Source of the DNA: Thalassospira sp. MCCC 1A01428
Lineage (GTDB): Bacteria > Pseudomonadota > Alphaproteobacteria > Rhodospirillales > Thalassospiraceae
DNA: 64,000 nucleotides
Direction: 5' to 3'
Assembly: GCF_002115825.1 (NCBI RefSeq)
Contig: NZ_JFJZ01000004.1
Coordinates: 1-64,000 of the forward strand
The notes beneath the pieces are model-generated. The model did no database searches, was not told the DNA's origin, and was given only the letters and a program-made list of their open reading frames with translations. Each line of letters starts with the position of its first letter. The first letter of the stretch is position 1. Shown here piece by piece: positions 1 to 9,289 of the stretch. A program made the position numbers and the translations under genes.

Positions 1-50
1 TGAAGGTTGCCAACTGATCTGGTTTTGATCGATCATTAGGACGATACGAC

Positions 51-80
51 AACACCCCGGACCGTACGGTTCGGGGTGTT
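51..80 (+). terminator. Hairpin terminator of a gene lying left of the window
   Basis: A near-perfect inverted repeat (AACACCCCG ... CGGGGTGTT) encloses a second small palindrome, and is followed by GTGTGTTTAT on the plus strand. It most likely ends a plus-strand gene outside the window and separates it from the minus-strand gene ending at 126. Confidence 0.6.
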
Positions 81-125
81 GTGTGTTTATAAGGTGGGAT
101 CCGGGCGCAGGCCGGGAAGAATCGG

Positions 126-1304
126 TTATAGTAAGCTGCGCGCAGCCAGATTGCGCATCAAGGCTGTAATGCCAAATGACCAGGGTGCAATTTTATCGGA
201 CCGGTCCACACGATTGATGAGTGCGCCAAGCTGCGGCGTCGAGATTTTAACGATATCGCCGGTTTCATGGGTAAAGCCTGCACCTTTGGCGCCACGATCC
301 TGGACCGGGGCAAACATGGTGCCTAAAAACAGCATGAAACCGTCGGGATACTGGTGATGTTTGCCAATCGCCTGCCCGACCAGACTTTCCGGCGAGCGGC
401 TGATTTTGCTCATCGAGCTGACACCTTCAAGGTGGAAGCCGTCTTCCCCGTCAATGGTCAGGGCAATATCGGCCGATTTGACATTTTCCAGGGTAAACTC
501 ACCGTCGAACAGGCGAATGAACGGGCCGATGGCGCAGGAACCGTTATTATCCTTGGCTTTGCCCAGCAACAGGGCTGAACGCCCTTCGACATCGCGCAAA
601 TTCACATCATTGCCCAGGGTGGCGCCAACGATGCGACCGGTTGATGTGACGGCCAGCACCAGTTCAGGTTCCGGGTTGTTCCAATGCGAAATCGGGTGCA
701 GGCCCACATTCGCCCCCTGACCAACCGATGACATCGGCGGGGCCTTGGTGAAAATTTCGGCATCTGGCCCAATCCCGACTTCCAGATATTGCGACCATGC
801 GCCTTTTTCCAGCAGAACCTTTTTAATATCGGCAGCTTTTTCAGAACCGGGCTGGATTTGTGACAGGTCTTCGCCAATAATTTCGGTAATTTCACGGCGA
901 ATCTGATCGGCACGCGAGGAATCTCCGCGCGCCTGTTCCTCGATCACGCGTTCCAGCAGGCTGGAGACAAAGGTTACACCGCTGGCTTTAACAGCCTGAA
1001 CATCGTTGGGGGCCAGAATGTGTAATTTGCCAAGATCTGCATTCGGCGTGCTGTTGGCAAGGGCTTCGTCAAGCGTGCCGATAACGGGGAAGTCGGCGGG
1101 GTTGTGAAGTTTTACCACCAGATCTTCGCGTTCAAGAAGCTGGCTGGTGGTGGCACCCAAGGTGCTAATATCGTGTAACGTGCCATTTGCAACCAAAACC
1201 GGCGTCGGCCCGCTAACGCGCGGGTCCCAGACCCGGCCAATCAGCATGGCTGTTTCCGTATCCTGTGGCAGAATATTCTGGGCGTTCATCGAATGTTCAA
1301 GCAT
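126..1304 (-). CDS. Fumarylacetoacetate hydrolase (FAH) family protein
   Basis: A 392-residue protein with an N-terminal extension of about 170 residues followed by an FAH-fold region. The segment EIFTKAPPMSSVGQGANVGL and the later NNPEPELVLAV and GNDVNLRDVEGRSALLLGKA are typical of the long FAH-family enzymes, which cleave or dehydrate 2-oxo acids using an acidic metal site. Long FAH proteins of this size often act on 2-keto-3-deoxy sugar acids; that substrate is an inference and nothing nearby confirms it. The ATG at 1304 has a weak AGG eight bases upstream; an in-frame ATG at 1289 is the alternative start. The gene stands alone, ending next to a terminator of the neighbour. Confidence 0.85.
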   Translation of the reverse strand: MLEHSMNAQNILPQDTETAMLIGRVWDPRVSGPTPVLVANGTLHDISTLGATTSQLLEREDLVVKLHNPADFPVIGTLDEALANSTPNADLGKLHILAPNDVQAVKASGVTFVSSLLERVIEEQARGDSSRADQIRREITEIIGEDLSQIQPGSEKAADIKKVLLEKGAWSQYLEVGIGPDAEIFTKAPPMSSVGQGANVGLHPISHWNNPEPELVLAVTSTGRIVGATLGNDVNLRDVEGRSALLLGKAKDNNGSCAIGPFIRLFDGEFTLENVKSADIALTIDGEDGFHLEGVSSMSKISRSPESLVGQAIGKHHQYPDGFMLFLGTMFAPVQDRGAKGAGFTHETGDIVKISTPQLGALINRVDRSDKIAPWSFGITALMRNLAARSLL

Positions 1305-1550
1305 TAAACTGGCCTGTTATTGTCATGAATATCGGGGTGCGTGCCGGGTCTATCCTAGACCTTATCAGGAGGCAGGCAATATGTGATAGCGACTACATCA
1401 CGGAAAATGTGTTTTATCAATAAAATACCGGATCGCTTTTGCAAAGGGAACATCACGCCGGTTTGATGGCGTCAGATTGTGACCGATCGACAATTTTATG
1501 ATGCACTTTCATGTGGTTCCGGTTGGCTTGCCGTTCGGTTTGACCCGATT

Positions 1551-2186
1551 CTAATATTCGCGTCCTGGTCGCGCCCGATAGACCGGAAAGCTAAGCCGGT
1601 ATTTAAGCGCGGCCGCACGCAGGGCAAAGGCACATAAAAATGCCACCAGCGCCACGGGCTGCTTGGGCAGTTCCAGCATGGCGGTTCCCACCGTGTAAAT
1701 GGTGGCCCCTAACAGCGCCGAGGTAATGTAGATTTCCGGGCGTAAAATAAGCGGCAATTCATTACAGACCACATCGCGCACCATGCCGCCAAAGGTGGCA
1801 CTGATCATGCCCAGAATAATCGCGACCAAAGGTGAGAGGTTAAGGTTAAGACCAATTGCGGCCCCGGTTACGCCAAACATGGCCAGCCCCAGCGCATCAA
1901 GCCAGATCAATGCAACATAACGCCGTTCCAGCAGATGGGCGGTAAAATAAACCACAATAGCACTGGCAATGCAGGTAATGATCCAGGCGGGGTCGCGGAT
2001 CCAGAATACCGGGGTTTCACCGGTAATAACATCGCGGACCGTGCCGCCGCCAATGCCGGTAAAGGTGGCGATCAGAATAAAACCGACAATATCCATTTGT
2101 CGGCGCGAGGCTTCAAGCGCACCGGTGACAGCAAAAACCGCAACGCCGGTTAATTCCAGCCAGTAGGTCATGTCGGTCATGGTCAT
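1551..2186 (-). CDS. TRIC/UPF0126-family membrane protein (YadS/YicG-like)
   Basis: A 211-residue, highly hydrophobic protein with about six to seven membrane segments built as two similar halves. Each half carries a glycine-rich GG-x-VRDV motif (GIGGGTVRDVITGETPVF and TFGGMVRDVVCNELPLIL), the hallmark of this family. Family members fold like TRIC trimeric ion channels; the physiological ion is not established for most bacterial members. The reading frame is open further upstream to 2378, but that stretch is rich in Cys, Trp, His and Arg and unlike the family. The start is therefore placed at the MTMTDM cluster (2186, alternatives 2180 or 2171). It is divergent from map. Confidence 0.85.
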   Translation of the reverse strand: MTMTDMTYWLELTGVAVFAVTGALEASRRQMDIVGFILIATFTGIGGGTVRDVITGETPVFWIRDPAWIITCIASAIVVYFTAHLLERRYVALIWLDALGLAMFGVTGAAIGLNLNLSPLVAIILGMISATFGGMVRDVVCNELPLILRPEIYITSALLGATIYTVGTAMLELPKQPVALVAFLCAFALRAAALKYRLSFPVYRARPGREY

Positions 2187-2448
2187 TTTGATTGTCCATT
2201 GCCAGTTTAATAAGGGCATTTTACCGTGCGAGCATAAAGGGCAGGGCGTAATCCGCCAGCGCGATTTTCGCAAGGCCAGATGCACATTAATGCGTTTTAT
2301 TTTGTAATCGTGCCAGCATGATCGCGGTATATGCCAGTCAGCCCTGTGCCGGCATGGTTGCCAGCTATTTGTGCGCAATCAGGTGACGAGGCAACGAACA
2401 TAATGCTGCAATCTTGACTTTACCGGACGAAAATCGCATAGCCTTTGC

Positions 2449-3201
2449 ATGACAATCAAAAACGAAGCTGACCTTGTTGCCATGCGCCGTATCGGACGTT
2501 TGTGCGGCGAAATACGTGATCTGATGTGCGCTGCGGCCGAACCGGGCATGACCACTGCCGAGCTTGATAATATCGGTCGTGGCATGCTGGATGCTGCCGG
2601 GGCCATTTCTGCGCCCGAAGGGGAATATGATTTTCCCGGGGCAACCTGCATTAGTGTGAATGAAGTGATCGCCCATGGCATTCCCGGGTCACGGGTTATG
2701 CAAACCGGTGATTTGATTAATGTTGATGTGTCGGCATCCCTGAATGGTTATTTTGCCGATACCGGTGCCAGCTTTGTTCTTGGCGGGTTTGAAACCCGTG
2801 AACCCGAGATTAAAAAACTGTGCGAAGATGGCCGCAAAGCAATGATGCGCGCCATTCGCACGGTGCGACACGGCACACCCCTACGTGAAATTGGCCTGAC
2901 GGTTGAAAATTTTGCCCGTAAAAACGGGTACAGCCTGATCCGTAATCTTGCCAGCCATGGTGTTGGCCGTTCCTTGCATGAAGAACCCGGTACGATCGCC
3001 ACATGGGATGACCCGCGCGAACGCCGTACCCTTAAAAAAGGCCAGGTGATTACGATCGAGCCTTTTTTGTCGATGGGGTCGGAATGGGCGACCGAGGATA
3101 AGGACGATGGCTGGACGCTGTATGCCGATACTGGCGCGCCCACGGTTCAGTACGAACACAGCATTGTCGTGACTGCCAAGGGATATGAAATTCTGACCTG
3201 A
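2449..3201 (+). CDS. map: Type I methionine aminopeptidase
   Basis: A 250-residue cytoplasmic metalloprotease that removes the initiator methionine from nascent proteins. The five metal ligands of the pita-bread fold are visible in order: Asp in NVDVS, Asp in FADTGASF, His in SHGVGRSLHEEP, Glu in TIEPFLS and Glu in QYEHSIV. The full length fits a type Ia enzyme without the zinc-finger N-terminal extension. It is monocistronic here, with a strong hairpin just after the stop. Alphaproteobacteria often have more than one map copy, so this may be one of two paralogues. Confidence 0.95.
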   Translation: MTIKNEADLVAMRRIGRLCGEIRDLMCAAAEPGMTTAELDNIGRGMLDAAGAISAPEGEYDFPGATCISVNEVIAHGIPGSRVMQTGDLINVDVSASLNGYFADTGASFVLGGFETREPEIKKLCEDGRKAMMRAIRTVRHGTPLREIGLTVENFARKNGYSLIRNLASHGVGRSLHEEPGTIATWDDPRERRTLKKGQVITIEPFLSMGSEWATEDKDDGWTLYADTGAPTVQYEHSIVVTAKGYEILT

Positions 3202-3216
3202 TGGTTGCAAGATAGA

Positions 3217-3247
3217 ACAAACCCCGCCATCGAAAGGCGGGGTTTGT
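3217..3247. terminator. Terminator between map and the ABC transporter operon
   Basis: A 12-bp stem (ACAAACCCCGCC / GGCGGGGTTTGT) with a 7-base loop, located 15 bp after the map stop and between convergent genes. It can serve both directions, although the flanking T tract is weak. Confidence 0.8.
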
Positions 3248-3313
3248 ACATTGTATTACGGTGTTGGCGACGATGATGTCGGCGTGGTGAACAGCGTGCG
3301 TTGCAATAGCCGC

Positions 3314-3973
3314 CTAAAGTCCGGGGACCGCGACTTTCTTTTCCAGCAGCTGCAACAATTGTGCGACCACACTGGTCATGACCACATAAATCGCCGCGAT
3401 CAGCAAAAAGACCTCGAAAAACTGAAAGGTTTCATAGCCGATTTTTTCCGCACGCGCGGTAATTTCGGTGACGCCAATGGCATAGGCGATTGAGGTATAT
3501 TTCAGTTCCAAAATCGCCTCGTTGGACCATTGCGGAATAACCCGGCGCAAGGCCTGGGGCAGGATGATGGTGGTAAAGGCCTGAAATTTACCCATGCCCA
3601 GGGCGCGCGCCGCCGTCATTTGCCCGGCAGGAACGGAGCGCACGGCACCGCGCAAATATTCCGCCTGATAGGCCGCGGTATTGAGGCCAATGGCAATAAT
3701 AGCAGCGGTGAGCGGGTCAAATGTGATGCCAATTTCGGGCAATCCCAGATAGATGAATAACATCTGAACCAGCATTGGCGTGCCCCGGAAGATTTCCACA
3801 TACACCGTGGCAATCGCATAAATGGGCCGGTTGCCATAAATACGCGCCCATGCCAAAGCCAGGCCCAATACCGCCCCGATCGCCATTGCCGAGATCCACA
3901 AGCCCAGTGTGGTGGGCAAGCCCTCCAGCACATAGGGCAGATGTTCCATTGCGAAATCGAGCCACGCGCTCAT
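3314..3973 (-). CDS. Polar amino acid ABC transporter, inner-membrane permease 2
   Basis: A 219-residue HisM/GlnP-type permease with five predicted membrane helices. The EAA loop that contacts the ATPase is visible as AARALGMGKFQAFTTIILPQA followed by ALRRVIPQWSNEAI. The VEIFRGTPMLVQMLFIYLGLP segment is diagnostic of amino acid permeases of this class. It is the last gene of a four-gene operon and its start overlaps the stop of the ATPase gene by 4 bp (ATGA), pointing to translational coupling. It forms the heterodimeric pore with the permease at 4704-5375. Confidence 0.92.
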   Translation of the reverse strand: MSAWLDFAMEHLPYVLEGLPTTLGLWISAMAIGAVLGLALAWARIYGNRPIYAIATVYVEIFRGTPMLVQMLFIYLGLPEIGITFDPLTAAIIAIGLNTAAYQAEYLRGAVRSVPAGQMTAARALGMGKFQAFTTIILPQALRRVIPQWSNEAILELKYTSIAYAIGVTEITARAEKIGYETFQFFEVFLLIAAIYVVMTSVVAQLLQLLEKKVAVPGL

Positions 3974-4704
3974 GCGTCGCCTCCGTGTTCAATCACATTG
4001 AGAAAGGCACGGGTGCGGTCCTGTTGCGGGGCTTCAAACAATTGCGAGGGCGGGCCCTGTTCAATGATTTTACCGCCTTCCATGAAAATCACTTCATCGG
4101 CGGCCTTGCGGGCAAAACCGATTTCATGGCTGACCACCAGCATCGTCATGCCTTCGGAGGCAAGCTTGTTCATCACCGAAACCACTTCGCCGGTTAATTC
4201 AGGGTCCAGCGCACTGGTGGGTTCATCAAATAAAATCAGCTTGGGTTCCATCGCCAGCGCCCGCGCAATCGAGGCACGTTGCTGCTGACCGCCCGAAAGC
4301 TCCGCCGGATAGGCATCTGCGCGGTCCGACAGCCCCACGCGGTCCAGTTCCTTATAAGCCAGGTCAAGCGCCGCACTTTTGCTAAAGCCCCGTAACTTGC
4401 GCGGGCCGATGGCAACATTTTCAACCGTGCGCAAATGGGTGAACAGGTTGAAATCCTGAAAAACAAAGGCGACCTTCTGACGCATTGTATTGAGGTTTTT
4501 GGCAGTCAGTTCTTCGCCTTCAACAAAAATCCGGCCCTGGTCAGGCGGGCTGAGATGGTTGACGCAGCGCAGAAGTGTCGATTTTCCCGTGCCCGATGGC
4601 CCCATAATGACCTTGGATTGACCCGGTGCCATTTCAAAGGAAACGCCTTTGAGAATTTCCACCGCGCCATAGCTTTTATGAATATTTTCAACACGCAGCA
4701 GCAT
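3970..4704 (-). CDS. Polar amino acid ABC transporter, ATP-binding subunit
   Basis: A 244-residue ATPase with Walker A GPSGTGKST, Q-loop FVFQDFNLF, signature LSGGQQQRASIARAL, Walker B LILFDEPTSALDPE and switch His in VVSHEIGFARK. This is the HisP/GlnQ class that energises import of polar amino acids. It sits between the two permease genes, overlapping the upstream permease stop by 1 bp (TAATG) and the downstream permease start by 4 bp, so the three proteins are made from tightly coupled cistrons. Confidence 0.95.
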   Translation of the reverse strand: MLLRVENIHKSYGAVEILKGVSFEMAPGQSKVIMGPSGTGKSTLLRCVNHLSPPDQGRIFVEGEELTAKNLNTMRQKVAFVFQDFNLFTHLRTVENVAIGPRKLRGFSKSAALDLAYKELDRVGLSDRADAYPAELSGGQQQRASIARALAMEPKLILFDEPTSALDPELTGEVVSVMNKLASEGMTMLVVSHEIGFARKAADEVIFMEGGKIIEQGPPSQLFEAPQQDRTRAFLNVIEHGGDA

Positions 4705-5375
4705 TATGCGTCTCCCCTGTGTTCAAAGCCCGGCAATGCAAGGCGGTTTTCGAGCCGATACAGGGCCCAGTTGCCTGCGCGATTGACGACGAAATACATC
4801 AAGGCCACCACACCAAACACGATCAGGATATTTCCCTGGGTGTTCGAAATGATGTATTTGGCCTGACGGGTCAGTTCGACAACGCCGATGACATAGGCAA
4901 GCGAGGTTGCCTTTAATTCGCTGGAAAATTCATTGGTCCAGGGGCCGATGGACATGCGCAACGCCTGGGGCAAAACAATATCGCGGATGGCTTGCAGCTT
5001 GTTCATGCCCATGGCGCGTGCAGCCATCATTTGCCCTATGGGAACCGACAGAAAGGCGCCGCGAAAAATTTGCGATTGATAGGCGGCAGATCGTAAGCCA
5101 AGTGCCAGCACAGCGGCGGTAAACGACCCCATATCAATGTAATCGGTCACGCCGTAATAAAAGAGCAGCAACAGCACAATGGCGGGAATGCCGCGAAAAA
5201 CGCGCTCGAAGGCGACGCAGGCCAGCCGCAGGCTCCAATGGCCGTAAACTTCCAGGATCGCCAGTATCAGCCCCAGAACAAGGCCCAGGGACAAAAGGCA
5301 CACAAGTAACCCGATGGCGACGGCAAGGCCATGTGCCAGATAGGGCATCTGGCTTATCAACGTTTCGAAAATCAT
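4704..5375 (-). CDS. Polar amino acid ABC transporter, inner-membrane permease 1
   Basis: A 223-residue permease with about five membrane helices, homologous to its partner at 3314-3973. The EAA loop appears as AARAMGMNKLQAIRDIVLPQAL and the FRGIPAIVLLLLFYYGV segment matches the family. It follows the substrate-binding gene after 78 bp that contain a strong stem-loop (5406-5443), consistent with lower expression of the membrane components than of the binding protein. Confidence 0.92.
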   Translation of the reverse strand: MIFETLISQMPYLAHGLAVAIGLLVCLLSLGLVLGLILAILEVYGHWSLRLACVAFERVFRGIPAIVLLLLFYYGVTDYIDMGSFTAAVLALGLRSAAYQSQIFRGAFLSVPIGQMMAARAMGMNKLQAIRDIVLPQALRMSIGPWTNEFSSELKATSLAYVIGVVELTRQAKYIISNTQGNILIVFGVVALMYFVVNRAGNWALYRLENRLALPGFEHRGDA

Positions 5376-5405
5376 GTTTTCATGCTCGTTGGAACGAAAA
5401 GAAAT

Positions 5406-5443
5406 GCCGTATCGCTGCCCCCTGTATGGCGCAGCAATACGGC
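5406..5443 (-). promoter_or_regulatory. Intercistronic stem-loop between binding protein and permease genes
   Basis: A 13-bp stem with one C-A mismatch (GCCGTATCGCTGC / GCAGCAATACGGC) and a 12-base loop. There is no T tract, so it is more likely an mRNA-stabilising or partial attenuation element than a full terminator. Such structures commonly keep periplasmic binding protein in excess over permease. Confidence 0.6.
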
Positions 5444-5453
5444 CAGCCGTCCG

Positions 5454-6290
5454 TTACTTTGTGTAACCGGGAATGTCGCCCTGATAGGTATCGACATAGG
5501 AAGGCATGGTGGTCGGGATGTCGCGAATGCTTGATTGCGGCGCATAGCGATGAACAATTTCGGCCCACTCGCCGGATTTATAAATGTTCATGATTCCGGC
5601 ATTGATTTTACCGAGCAATTTTTTGGGATCGCCCTTTTCAACGGCAAGCGCCTGGGGCTGGTTTTGCTGGATGGTCCCGGCGATTTTAATCGGCCGTCCC
5701 TTGGCAATGAAATCTTCGGCAGTGTCGGTCGAGGTGACAACAGCATCCAGCCGCCCGGCCAACATGTCGGAAATGGCGGTGACATAATCTTCATAGCCCC
5801 GCAAGGTCATATCAACCTTGTCGTTCGAGGCCAGGTTGTCTTCCAGCCATTTATATTGGGTGGCCCCGCCCTGTGCGCCAACAGTGGCGCCGCAGCACAT
5901 CGCGGTGATCAGGTTTTTGTCGGAATCTTTGGGTACCAGGATTTCATCGTCATTTTCCCACCACGGGATGGTGAAATCGAGAACCTTGGCGCGTTCCGGG
6001 GTGACATTCAGCCCGGTAACAAGAAGATCAATGCGCCCTTTGACCAGGGCGGGGATCAGGGATGGCCAGGGCAGATCCTTGAATTCAACATCCAGCCCCT
6101 GATCCTTGGCGATGGCCCGCATGGCATCAATCGCGATGCCTTTATATTTGCCATCTTCAACATAGGCCCAGGGCGGAAAAGCGGCTTCAACCCCGGCGGT
6201 TAATGTTTCTGCCTGCGCATTAGCCGAAGCCATGGTTGCCATGACAAGCATGGCAGCAGCAGGCGCAAGTTTTCGAAAGATGTTTTTCAT
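5454..6290 (-). CDS. Amino acid ABC transporter, periplasmic substrate-binding protein (family 3)
   Basis: A 278-residue family-3 binding protein. A cleavable signal peptide is clear (MKNIFRKLAPAAAMLVMATM, ending near ANAQAE). The mature part carries the characteristic FPPWAYVEDGKYKGIAIDAMRAIA start, the RIDLLVTGLNVTPERAK hinge region and a GATVGAQGG loop. A CC pair lies next to that loop, which is uncommon and may be a vicinal disulphide. An ideal AGGAGG precedes the ATG by six bases. It heads the operon and should be the most strongly expressed member. The ligand cannot be named from sequence. Confidence 0.92.
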   Translation of the reverse strand: MKNIFRKLAPAAAMLVMATMASANAQAETLTAGVEAAFPPWAYVEDGKYKGIAIDAMRAIAKDQGLDVEFKDLPWPSLIPALVKGRIDLLVTGLNVTPERAKVLDFTIPWWENDDEILVPKDSDKNLITAMCCGATVGAQGGATQYKWLEDNLASNDKVDMTLRGYEDYVTAISDMLAGRLDAVVTSTDTAEDFIAKGRPIKIAGTIQQNQPQALAVEKGDPKKLLGKINAGIMNIYKSGEWAEIVHRYAPQSSIRDIPTTMPSYVDTYQGDIPGYTK

Positions 6291-6845
6291 TTGTAGCCTC
6301 CTGATGTGCTGGTTTGTGAAATGCGTTGTGGTTGCCTCTGAAGGGCAACGGCATTTCCATTTTATGTGTCATTTGAAGTGACGGTGAAGTTTCGTCACCA
6401 TAATAAGTAAATAAAAGAATGTCTAATATAAATAATTTTCGAAAATATGAGAGGGAATTGAAAAAATTTAAAATGGGTAAGCAAAACTGGTAAGCATAAA
6501 TGGATATTTTTTTGATTTATGACCGATAATTAGCTTGTTATTTTAAGTATTATTACTGATATACTTAAAAATACACTTTATATTTAAATTCAACTTATGG
6601 TTATTTTTGGTTTTATTGTTTCATTACAAAAAAAATCTTGAAGAATTTGGAATGGCAAAGGTCTTTGCGGTGGGTGTGTTGAACGCCAGATATGACAAAC
6701 CCCGCCACGAAGGGGCGGGGTTTGCTCGTATTTGAAGCCCGGTAAAGCTTGTATCGCTACCGGCTTGGGCTGTTTTTGAGAATAACTGCCGACAAAACCC
6801 GTGAGGACCGGTCGGGATCTACAAGGGTTTGTCTTGCAGGGGTAA
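6291..6845. other. Intergenic region with a strongly AT-rich core
   Basis: No convincing gene. It holds the promoter of the ABC operon, a small inverted repeat GGTGA/TCACC near 6383, and an AT-rich tract from about 6390 to 6650 that contrasts with its GC-richer flanks. A terminator for the malate synthase gene follows at 6696-6724. Open frames here have unlike codon use and no ribosome site. Confidence 0.6.
6696..6724 (-). terminator. Terminator of malate synthase gene
   Basis: An inverted repeat CAAACCCCGCC / GGCGGGGTTTG located about 120 bp beyond the glcB stop on the minus strand. The stem sequence is nearly the same as that of the terminator after map at 3217-3247. Confidence 0.7.
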
Positions 6846-9038
6846 TCAGGCGCCGTATTTGGCCTTGGCTTCGCGACGGCGGGCATGAAGGACGGGTTCG
6901 GTATAGCCATTGGGCTGTTCACGGCCCTTGAATACCAGGTCACATGCCGCCTGAAAGGCAACGCTGTTGTCAAAGTCTGGTGCCATATTGCGATAATCCG
7001 CATCACCGGCATTTTGCTGGTCCACCACGGCGGCCATGCGTTTCATGGTTTCCATTACCTGTTCTTCATCGCACAGGCCGTGATGCAGCCAGTTGGCAAT
7101 GTGCTGGCTGGAAATACGCAGGGTGGCACGGTCTTCCATCAGGCCGACATTGTTGATGTCGGGCACCTTGGAGCAACCAACCCCGGCATCAATCCAGCGG
7201 ACGACATAACCCAGAATGCCCTGGGCATTGTTGTCCAGCTCTGCCTGGATTTCGCTGCGCATCGGGTGCTGATCGCCCAGACGCGGGATCGCTAGAATAT
7301 CATCCAGGCTGGCCCGGTCGCGCTTGCCAATTTCGTCCTGAACCGCGCGTACATCCACCTTGTGGTAATGCATGGCGTGCAGGGTGGCGGCAGTGGGAGA
7401 CGGCACCCAGGCGCAATTTGCGCCAGCCTTGGGGTGACCAATTTTGGCTTCCATCATTTCAGCCATGCGGTCGGGTTTGGCCCACATGCCCTTGCCGATC
7501 TGGGCAATACCCTTCATGCCGCATTCAAGGCCAATATCGACATTCCAGTTTTCATAGGCGGAAATCCAGTATTGATCCTTCATGGCTTCCTTGCGCACCA
7601 TCGGCCCGGCTTCCATGCTGGTATGGATTTCATCGCCCGTACGGTCCAGAAACCCGGTATTGATAAACACAACCCGGTCCTGAGCGGCGCGGATGCATTC
7701 CTTAAGGTTTACCGTCGTGCGGCGTTCCTCGTCCATGATGCCGACTTTAAGGGTATGTGGCGCAAGACCGGCCGCTTCTTCGGCAAAGGCGAACAGGTCG
7801 CTGGTAAGCTGGACTTCTTCGGGGCCGTGCATCTTGGGCTTTACAATATAGATGCTGCCCATGCGGGAATTTGAAACGCTGCTATTGCCTTCAATATCGT
7901 GTTTGGCAATCACGGCAGTCATAAGGGCATCAAGGAAACCTTCGGGCACTTCGTTGCCTTCGCCATCCAGTACGGCGTCGGTGGTCATCAGGTGACCGAC
8001 ATTGCGCACCAGCATCAGGCTGCGACCGGGCAGGGTGACTTCCTGACCATCAAAGCCCTGATAGGTCCGATCCGGGTTTAATCGCCGGGTCAGGGTTTTG
8101 CCGCCTTTTTCAAATTGTTCTTCCAGTGTGCCCTTCATCAGGCCCAAAAGATTGCGGTAAACCAGTGTTTTGTCTTCGGCATCAACGGCGGCAATTGAAT
8201 CTTCGCAATCCTGAATGGTGGTCAGGGCCGATTCCATAATCACATCGGCAACACCGGCAGGGTGGTCCTTGCCGATGAAATGAGTCGGATCGATGGAGAT
8301 TTCGATATGCAGCCCATGATTGCGCAGCAAAATGGCCGTGACGGCATAGTCTTTTTCATTAAAGCCAATAAATTGCGACGGTTGCGCCAGCGCCGTTTCG
8401 GTGCCGTCTGCCAATGTTGCCTGAAGCGCCCACCAGCCCGCACCATTATCGCGAACTTCGTATTTCACAACATCAATATGGGCGCCATTGGCCAGAGGTG
8501 CTGCATGGTCAAGGAAATCGGCAGCATAGGCCACCACGGCGGCACCCCGTTTGGGGTTAAAGGATTTGCCTTTTTCCTTGCCGTCTTCGGTGTCAATGAC
8601 GTCGGTGCCATAAAGCGCGTCATATAAACTGCCCCAGCGGGCATTGGCCGCATTCAAGGCATAGCGCGCATTCATGACGGGTACCACCAGTTGCGGCCCG
8701 GCAACACGGGCAATTTCGGCGTCAACATTGGTGGTGGTAATGTAAAAATCGTCACCTTCGGGCAACAAATAGCCGATTTCGGCCAAAAATTCCTTATAGG
8801 CGGCGGGGTCGCGGGCCTGATCGCGGCGCGACAGATGCCATTCGTCGATTTTGGCCTGCATGTCGTCACGCTTGGCCAGAAGGGCGCGGTTGCGCGGCCC
8901 CAGTTCTTTTACCAGCTTCTCAAACGATGCCCAGAACGCATCTGCATCCACTCCAGTACCCGGAAGGACGTCTTTTGCTACCAGGTCATGCAACACGGTT
9001 GCAACCTGCAAGCTACCTTTGCTGATTCTTTGGGTCAT
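6846..9038 (-). CDS. glcB: Malate synthase G
   Basis: A 730-residue cytoplasmic enzyme that condenses glyoxylate with acetyl-CoA to malate in the glyoxylate bypass or glycolate pathway. Length and segments match isoform G rather than [57 protein letters not shown] and [18 protein letters not shown], which carries the catalytic Asp. The frame is open to 9074, but the ATG at 9038 is preceded by GAGAGGA at ideal spacing, giving [12 protein letters not shown], so that start is chosen. No isocitrate lyase lies in the window; the gene stands alone with its own terminator. Confidence 0.96.
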   Translation of the reverse strand: MTQRISKGSLQVATVLHDLVAKDVLPGTGVDADAFWASFEKLVKELGPRNRALLAKRDDMQAKIDEWHLSRRDQARDPAAYKEFLAEIGYLLPEGDDFYITTTNVDAEIARVAGPQLVVPVMNARYALNAANARWGSLYDALYGTDVIDTEDGKEKGKSFNPKRGAAVVAYAADFLDHAAPLANGAHIDVVKYEVRDNGAGWWALQATLADGTETALAQPSQFIGFNEKDYAVTAILLRNHGLHIEISIDPTHFIGKDHPAGVADVIMESALTTIQDCEDSIAAVDAEDKTLVYRNLLGLMKGTLEEQFEKGGKTLTRRLNPDRTYQGFDGQEVTLPGRSLMLVRNVGHLMTTDAVLDGEGNEVPEGFLDALMTAVIAKHDIEGNSSVSNSRMGSIYIVKPKMHGPEEVQLTSDLFAFAEEAAGLAPHTLKVGIMDEERRTTVNLKECIRAAQDRVVFINTGFLDRTGDEIHTSMEAGPMVRKEAMKDQYWISAYENWNVDIGLECGMKGIAQIGKGMWAKPDRMAEMMEAKIGHPKAGANCAWVPSPTAATLHAMHYHKVDVRAVQDEIGKRDRASLDDILAIPRLGDQHPMRSEIQAELDNNAQGILGYVVRWIDAGVGCSKVPDINNVGLMEDRATLRISSQHIANWLHHGLCDEEQVMETMKRMAAVVDQQNAGDADYRNMAPDFDNSVAFQAACDLVFKGREQPNGYTEPVLHARRREAKAKYGA

Positions 9039-9289
9039 GTTTCCTCTCGCCAGTGTCATGATTTCACCGGGCACATGTCAGCATGCCCAGCTATCTGGAC
9101 ATAGCATAGGTGCCAGTACCACCCCGGGTCCACCACAGCTTTCAAATCTGTGGGATGTTTTCCGCATTATGGAAAACGTTTGAAAAGCTGAAAGGATCCG
9201 GCAGACCGCAACCTTAATTGTACTGCATTTGCGAGGCGGTCAGTAAACCGCACGTTCCATGCCGGTCCGCCTGTGGCAAAACCTACCCT

